NCBI GenBank assembly: GCA_001939145.1
Contig: LSRX01000585.1
Span: 337,645-401,644, forward strand
Length of the DNA: 64,000 nt
Origin: Symbiodinium microadriaticum
Taxonomy: Eukaryota > Sar > Dinophyceae > Suessiales > Symbiodiniaceae
Reading direction: 5' to 3'
In this document: piece after piece, positions 58,899 to 64,000 of the stretch
How positions within the stretch are numbered: the stretch's first letter is position 1
Layout of the letters: each line of letters begins with the position of its first letter
Notes under the pieces: generated by a model
What the model was told of the DNA's origin: nothing
Databases searched by the model: none
Seen by the model: only the letters and a program-made list of their open reading frames with translations
Program-made: the position numbers and the translations under genes

Positions 58899-61328
58899 TC
58901 AAATGAAGAAAGTATCGTTCTCAGGGATGCTCTCAGTCGAGCAAGCCTCTATCAACCACGGTGGCGCGAGCATCTCATGTGCCAGATCGGATGCGGTTCT
59001 GTTGCGGTAGTTGCGGATATCTACTCTGGCTCCGGCTGAGAGCAGAGAGGACACGGAATCCAGGCAACCACTCAGAATGCCGAACATCAGCGGCGTAGCA
59101 TCGTAATGATGATATGCCAGCAACGTCAGTCGGGATGGGCTTACCCGATGCCTCACGCCCATGACGTTCATTAGAAGCCACCACCAACCCGGCTCCCGGA
59201 TCTGTACCCGGAACTGTTCATTCACATTCGCTCGAGCCTCCAGCAAGAGCGGCACGGAGTCGACAGAGCCGCCTCCAGCGAACATGAGTGCGATGTGTAG
59301 AGAGTGCCGCAAGCTCATGTGCGGATTCAGAGCGAGCATCTCCTTCATGGCGCGCCCGCTTCCGCATGCACATGCAGCCATGAAAGGGTTCAGTCCCGGT
59401 ATCCCTTGCTGATTGATATCGGCTCGAGCATGGCATAGCAGACGCACTCCAAGCGGATTATCTCCGGCACATGCCAGATGGAGGGCAGTGCCACCACCAC
59501 CAAACTTGTAGTTCACCTGGGCTCTGGCAGACAGGAGCAGCTCAACAGCTTCGTTGCTGCCTAAGAAGGAGGCCATTCCCAGAGCCGTGATTTTGCCGAG
59601 CCCGCCCATTTCTGTCTCTGTCTTGGGCTTGCTCGTGGACTGGTTTACATCCACTCTTCGGTCAAGAAGCGCTTGCAGCACCACGAGGTTGTTGCTCATT
59701 GCTGCGAAGCAAATTGGTGGCCATCCTTCAGAATCGCGCTCGAAGATGTTCCTGATGGGTTGGAGCGGAAATCGAGGATAGGTATGTTAGTGGTATATGT
59801 AACTTTCCCACGAGTAGATTTGGGGGCTAGGGACTTTTGGGTTGAACAGCTCCTGAAGCCATTCTGATGTAGGAAACGATCCAGCATGAAGCCCTTATCG
59901 TCAACACTCGGGTCAATCCGAGTCCGGAATCCCGGGATAAGGCCGTCAATGGGCTCCACGTCAAGAGCTCGAAAATACCGCGCGGCATGCGAGTTGAGAA
60001 GGAACCGGTAGTTGTGAAACTCTCGTTGTTCGAGGAAATGAAAAAGCTTCGACCAAACCATCTGGGTGATCATACGACCAATCCCCACTCTGTCAGCATC
60101 CAATGTAAACTCTCCTTCACCAGGTGCATCGCTCATTCTGTTTCCCGTCCACATAAGTGTCTGGTGCGTCGCGCTCTCTATAACGATGACGTAGCCACCG
60201 CCACGGCTGCGCGTCGAAAGTTCACGTGCAGCTCTCTCTGTGCGACACCACCTGGGTTGGGCTGCAGGAATTCCACGTGTGACCGACTTTACTCCTAAAC
60301 GAAGCCTCAAGCCTACGAAAAATCCTCAGAACGGGCTTCAAAACCTTTCAAGCTCAAACCTCGGGCCTAAAAAGTCCTCATAAACAGGCTTCACGCCTCC
60401 TTCCTGGTATCCTCTACTCAGGTAGCAGTAGCAGACTGGAACACGCAAAAGCAAGTCCATCCAAATCCAGTGCACATTATAGAAGGTCACCCCGACAAAT
60501 GCCCAAACCCTGAACTAGCCTGTGCACCTGAAAGACAGTCTCTTACTAAACGCAGTGCCAAACTATTCGTCAAGAGATGTCAAGAGAACCGGGCACCATT
60601 GCAACTTAGCCGCCCTCGTTCGCCCCAGGTTGCATGGCTCAGCGTGCGCTCCTGATCTCTGTGCTGGAATGCCGGGCACAGCACGATAAAGAACTCGCAT
60701 CTTGCCACGTACGAGGGAATGCTCTGAATGGCATTCTGGCGGACCAAAGATGCATGGCCATCAGCGTTCTGCGGGATGCTGAAGTAGTCATACCAAACAT
60801 GAAGACCGGATGCGAAATCGTTGGCCGTAGGGCACCTTCTGCGACCATTTAGGATTTCCGAACACACAGGTAGATGCACCTTACTGGTTCCGGCCACCAT
60901 GTTCTTCAGCGCATCTTGCAAGGTTCGCAGCTGCTGGAAGTATGGATCGGGGTGTGCGTCACTCAGCCACTGGTGCGACACGAACATGGCGTTTCCCATG
61001 ATCTCATCAAACTCTGTGACCACACCGGCGTCTAGCAGCTCCTCGTGCATCTTGACTTCTGTCATCTGCAAGAATGCATCGGCCGGCACGGTGTACATCG
61101 CAAAGGCGACGTCGCCTAGGTTTCAAAGGTGCTTTTTGCCGGGCTGACGCACTTCAGGCCATAGGCTCTGGTAGATAGCGGCTTGAGGAAATGCAGCAAT
61201 TAGTTGGGGCGAACATCACCAAACCTGCAACCCGAAACAACGGAAGGAGCGCCTGAGCTGCCGCCAGAACGACTTCTGCCGGGCTTGCACAGCGACGAGG
61301 CAAACTTCTCAAGAGGCACGCTGGCCAT
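58899..61328 (-). CDS. Ankyrin-repeat protein with N-terminal SHQW/HPDP module (four exons)
   Basis: Model on the minus strand: exon 1 61328-61220, exon 2 61115-60614, exon 3 60251-59853, exon 4 59751-58899; 620 codons, all phases consistent. Residues 81-86 FVSHQW, then HPDP, 144-152 WYDYFSIPQ, 178-184 FFIVLCP: a compact N-terminal domain whose layout recalls TIR/flavodoxin-like folds (inference only). Residues 205-336 form a conserved middle region (WCRTERAARELS near its start). Ankyrin repeats lie at about 343-374, 390-418, 421-452, 454-481, 484-516 and 554-584, with a partial one to 607; 517-553 is a Trp-rich spacer. Such repeats bind proteins; the partner and role are unknown. No signal peptide or membrane segment is seen. 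Symbiodiniaceae are known to carry very many ankyrin genes. Exons 3 and 4 are certain (conserved in the neighbouring copy); exon 2 is strong; exon 1 and the ATG at 61328 are tentative, as trans-splicing or a further exon could change the start. The 5' flank shows no promoter I can identify. Confidence 0.85.
59752..59852 (-). other. GA-AG intron 3 of the first ankyrin gene
   Basis: 101 nt, donor CTTCAG|GAGCTG, acceptor CATCAG|GAAC, phase 2. Reading through it gives a frame shift and stop; removing it joins FLHQNGF to RNIFERDSEGW, which starts the first ankyrin repeat. The paralogue has the same intron with 97 nt. GA donors are unusual but known in Symbiodinium. Confidence 0.8.
60252..60613 (-). 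other. GC-AG intron 2 of the first ankyrin gene
   Basis: 362 nt, donor GAACGAGG|GCGGCT, acceptor CAACCCAG|GTGG, phase 2. Removal joins TWGERG to WCRTERAARELS in one frame. The part next to the acceptor is conserved in the second copy (63882-64000). Confidence 0.7.
61116..61219 (-). other. GT-AG intron 1 of the first ankyrin gene (tentative)
   Basis: 104 nt, donor GTTTG|GTGATG, acceptor ACCTAG|GCGACG, phase 1. It joins SGCRF to GDVAFAMYTVPADAF. Other donors nearby (for example GCAG|GTTTGG) give the wrong phase. No second copy is available for comparison. Confidence 0.45.
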
Positions 61329-61961
61329 GGCGACTTCACAAAAAAAAGTCTTCGGCTTCCGCTCTGGGAAGGTGACACTGCACCTGTGCACGCTGGGTTC
61401 AAAATGCTCGGCAACCGGTCATCGGCTTACTGCAAAACTCCACCCACCGAGCACTTCTCATTCTAGGGCTTCTACTTCTAGATTCTTGCAAGATTCTTGA
61501 CAATCTGCTGGGTGAAACCGACCATGCGCGGAGAAGCGCTACACCCGGAATCGTAAACCAGGAGCCCGAAACCAGTTTCAGATGCCCTTCGACATGGGAT
61601 GACGGAAAGGGTGATTTGAAACACTGAGTGTGAGAGGCACTCGAGGCCGAATATTTCAAGGCCCGCCTTCTACTGGCAAGCCTTTCGTCCGTGACCTTCT
61701 TGGCCCATATATTTAAGTGCAGCTGACGTAAGGCTTATAGGGCTTAGGTCTTGGACAAGTCGCGAATAGCCCTCGTGAGGGTTTTTGGGCACGTGGTGCG
61801 ATATATCCAGTTTCAAACATGCCCGACCAAAAAAGCCGCCCCCCAGGACGGACAGGGCATGGAACCCTGCAAGCTTCGGACAAAAAGGGTAACCCCTCCC
61901 TCCTTACAATCTTAATCGGCCAAGTCCTTCGATCACCCCGGCTTTCCGATAGCCTTGGTGC

Positions 61962-61965
61962 TTAA
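61962..61965. other. Empty insertion site (TTAA) matching the 58436 element
   Basis: TAGCCTTGGTGCTTAAGGC in unit 2 corresponds to TAGCCTTGGGGGGGTTA... and ...TAAGGCTTGCTG around the element in unit 1. Confidence 0.7.
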
Positions 61966-62142
61966 GGCTTGCTGGAGCCCTGAAGCCCGGTTCTTCAACA
62001 CTTACAACACCTACAAGAACCCGCCCCCAATCAGGATGTCCAAACACTCGCAAGCAGCCTACAAGGACAGGACCCTGAAGCCTCCACCGGACAGCTGATG
62101 TTGCTGGGCTGCTTCCTTTGCGGACTTGCAGCGGATGTAGCA

Positions 62143-62286
62143 GAGTTTAAAGCAGAAGGTCTGATGCAGAGGGGCAGGGCCGAATCTGGCCGAAGAACTG
62201 CTTCATACCAAGCTGAATTTAAAGCAGAAGGTCTGATGCAGAGGGGCAGGGCCGAATCTGGCCGAAGAACTGCTTCATACCAAGCT
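62143..62286. repeat. 72 bp tandem duplication, in frame
   Basis: Two copies (62143-62214 and 62215-62286) differing at one base. The unit is 24 codons; a plus-strand frame of 97 codons (62098-62391) reads through both as EFKAEGLMQRGRAESGRRTA... twice. The duplication is absent from the matching part of unit 1. Whether the frame is a gene is doubtful: it lies opposite to the ankyrin genes and is not conserved. Confidence 0.9.
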
Positions 62287-62544
62287 CCACTTAGCCTTGT
62301 CTTTGATTCTTGTCAAGGCCCCTCCACCAGGAGACCATGTGTCGGGGTCAGGGACCAGACCGCCTCTCTCAATTTGAGATGGCACGGGTGAGTCTGCTTA
62401 AAATGCGTCTCGATACGCGGAAAAGCGCCAACCACAGCACTAGCTGGGAACGCAATGGCAAAAGCTGTCTAGTTCATTAAGCCAAAAAACAATTCGGACA
62501 AGCCTTGAGCTCATCGTTGTGCGGGCCCTTGCGGGCCTGGACCC

Positions 62545-63881
62545 TCAAATGAAGAAGGTATCGCTCTCAGAGCTCCCAATCGAGCAAGCCTCTATCAACC
62601 ACGGTGGCGCGAGCATCTCATGTGCCAGATCGGATGCGATTCTGTTGCGGTAGTTGCGGATATCTACTCTGGCTCCGGCTGAGAGCAGAGAGGACACGGA
62701 ATCCAGGCAACCACTCAGAATGCCGAACATCAGCGGCGTAGCATCGTAATGATGATATGCCAGCAACGTCAGTCGGGACGGGCTTAGCCGATGCCTCACG
62801 CCCATGACATTCATTAGAAGCCACCAACCCGGCTCCCGGATCTGTACTCGGAACTGTTCGTTCATATTCGCTCGAGCCTCCAGCAAGAGCGGCACGGAGT
62901 CGGCAGAGCCGCCTCCAGCGCACATGAGTGCGATGTGTAGAGAGTGCCGCAAGCTCACATGCGGATTCAGAGCGAGCATCTCCTTCATGGCGCGCCCGCT
63001 TCCGCATGCACAAGCGACCATGAAAGGGTTCAGTCCCGGTATTGCTTGCTGATTGATATCGGCTCGAGCATGACACAGCAGACGCACTCCAAGCGCATTG
63101 TCCCCAGCACATGCCAGATGGAGGGTAGTGCCACCACCAACAAACTTGGAGTTCACCTCGGCTCTGGCGGACAGGAGCACCTCAACAGCTTCGTTGTTGC
63201 GTAAGAGGGAAGCCATTCCCATAGCCGTGACTTTGGCGGGCAAGCCGATGTCTGCCTTGGGCTTGCTCGTGGACTGGTTTACATCCACTCTTCGGTCAAG
63301 AAGCGCTTGCAGCACCACGAGGTTGTTGCTCATTGCTGCGAAGCAAACTGGTGGCCATCCTTCAGAATCGCGCTCGAAGATGCTCCTGATGGGTTGGAGC
63401 GGAGATCGAGGATAGGTATGTTGGTGGTGTATGTAACTTTCCTACCAGTAGATTTGGGTAGGGGCTTTTGGTTGAACAGCTCCTGAAGCCATTCTGATGT
63501 AGGAAACGCTCCAGCATGAAGCCCTTGTCGTCAACACTCGGGTCAATCCGAGTCCGGAATCCCGGGATAAGGCCGTCAATGGGCTCCACGTCAAGAGCTC
63601 GAAAATACCGCGCAGCATGCGAGTTGAGAAGGAACCGGTAGTTGTGATAATCTCGTTGTTCAAGGAAATGCAAAAGCTTCGACCAAACCATCTGGGTGAT
63701 CATACTGCCAATCCCCACTCTGTCAACATCCAATGTAAACGCTCCTTCACCAGGTGCATCGCTCATCCTGTTTCCTCTCCACCAAACTGTCTGGTGCGTC
63801 GCGCTCTCTATAACGATGACGCAGCCACCGCCACCACTGCGAGTCGAAAGTTCACGTGCAGCTCTCTCTGTGCGACACCAC
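62545..63881 (-). CDS. Second ankyrin-repeat paralogue (partial, last two exons)
   Basis: Exons 63881-63483 (399 nt) and 63385-62545 (841 nt) on the minus strand; the 5' exons with the SHQW module lie beyond 64000. The visible part gives about 412 residues. It starts with the same WCRTERAARELS stretch, keeps GLIPGFRTRIDP and FLHQNGF, and then shows the same ankyrin repeats ending LIEAC and DTFFI. Against the first copy it lacks four codons in the last exon net: the linker after SKPK is shorter, one Trp of the WWW run is missing, and the C-terminal tail is one residue shorter. No stop or frameshift is present, so it appears intact. Role unknown, as for its neighbour. Confidence 0.85.
63386..63482 (-). 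other. GA-AG intron of the second ankyrin gene
   Basis: 97 nt with the same donor (CTTCAG|GAGCTG) and acceptor (CATCAG|GAGC) as the 101 nt intron of the first gene. The four-base length difference would break the frame if this were coding. Confidence 0.8.
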
Positions 63882-64000
63882 CTGGGTTGGGCTGCAGGAA
63901 TTCCACGTGTGACCGACTTTACTCCGGAACTCTTCTAAACGAAGCCTCAGGCCCACAAAAAATCCTCAGGGGGGCTTCAAAACCTTTCAAGATCAAACCT
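63882..64000 (-). other. Start of GC-AG type intron of the second gene, cut by window end
   Basis: Conserved with 60252-60370 of the first copy (ATTCCACGTGTGACCGAC, CTTCAAAACCTTTCAAG), with an extra GGAACTCTT insertion. The donor lies outside the window. Confidence 0.6.

Larger units (their letters stand above)
61329..62544. other. Intergenic region between the two ankyrin genes
   Basis: Holds the unit junction (about 61590), CTTCTA repeats (61465-61500), the empty TTAA site (61962-61965) and a 72 bp tandem duplication (62143-62286). No promoter motif or polyadenylation signal of standard type is visible, which is normal for dinoflagellates. Confidence 0.6.
58030..64000 (-). repeat. Tandem duplication of a ~3.6 kb gene unit
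   Basis: Unit 1 runs from about 58030 to 61590 and unit 2 from about 61590 past the window end. Shared landmarks: GGGATGACRGAAA.RGTG.TTTGAAACA (58030s and 61590s), CTTCGTCCGTGACC (58118s and 61683s), CAAGTCCTTC (58377s and 61921s), CCTACAAGGACAGG (58637s and 62059s), the ankyrin exons, and the intron that follows upstream (60300s and 63945s). The offset is 3565 at the left and about 3630-3646 in the exons, the difference being indels, including a 72 bp duplication and a 93 bp element. Same-strand tandem gene copies are typical of dinoflagellates. Confidence 0.9.

Noticed and set aside
59696-60310. A single minus-strand frame of 204 codons as one protein
   Set aside because: Its ends read into introns: the first part lies before the CAACCCAG acceptor and its nominal start is TTG; the last 50 or so codons are not conserved in frame in the second copy. 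Only 60251-59853 is exon.
62618-63112. 164-codon minus-strand frame inside the second ankyrin gene
   Set aside because: It is a shadow frame of the ankyrin exon, Arg/Ser-rich, and it lacks ankyrin features.
63362-63766. Minus-strand frame of 134 codons as a separate small gene
   Set aside because: It is exon 63881-63483 continued into the intron in the wrong frame; the tail after FRSC differs completely from the paralogue.
1-64000. Spliced-leader, tRNA, rRNA or snRNA genes
   Set aside because: I looked for the dinoflagellate spliced-leader core (GCCATTTTGGCTCAAG) and for tRNA T-loop words with matching arms on both strands and found none convincing. A covariance-model scan would be the proper test.

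Overview
The window reads as nuclear DNA of a dinoflagellate, most likely a Symbiodiniaceae (Symbiodinium-type) alga. The reasons are: (1) heptamers of the plant/dinoflagellate telomere type (TTTAGGG/CCCTAAA) scattered through almost every kilobase on both strands; (2) very dense and varied microsatellites; (3) at the right end, two head-to-tail, same-strand ankyrin-repeat genes whose reading frame is restored only by introns with the non-canonical donors GC and GA (acceptor AG|G), as known in Symbiodinium; (4) no bacterial operon structure, no ribosome binding sites and no recognisable prokaryotic gene. The species call is inference.

Layout. 1-58000 is gene-poor. I recognise no protein there. 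It is a mosaic of microsatellites (GT, ACAT/TATG, TA, ACCT, CAGA/CAGC, GTTAC/ATTAC, GATGT, GGTTGGCT, trinucleotides), degenerate telomere-like tracts, an A-rich 1.1 kb tract (about 21725-22805), a diverged ~200 bp repeat (29813-30365), and at least 15 copies or part-copies of short (about 90-140 bp) terminal-inverted-repeat hairpin elements that fall into several families. Five single N characters mark unresolved joins. Each is flanked by an exact duplication or a simple repeat, so sizes there are not reliable.

58000-64000 carries a tandem duplication of a ~3.6 kb unit, transcribed on the minus strand. The first gene (58899-61328) can be modelled completely: four exons, 620 codons, an N-terminal module with a SHQW...HPDP...WYDYFSIPQ signature, a middle region, and six to seven ankyrin repeats. 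The second gene (62545-63881) shows the last two exons; its 5' part lies beyond the window. Indels between the copies are multiples of three inside exons but four bases inside the shared intron, which supports both the gene model and past selection.

The two units also give a natural empty/filled-site pair. Unit one carries a 93 bp hairpin element flanked by TA (58436-58528), while unit two has an uninterrupted TTAA at the matching place (61962-61965). This is direct in-window evidence that the hairpin elements are, or were, mobile with a TA target duplication. The hairpin families are the strongest candidate here for something not previously described; whether any act as introners is an open question.
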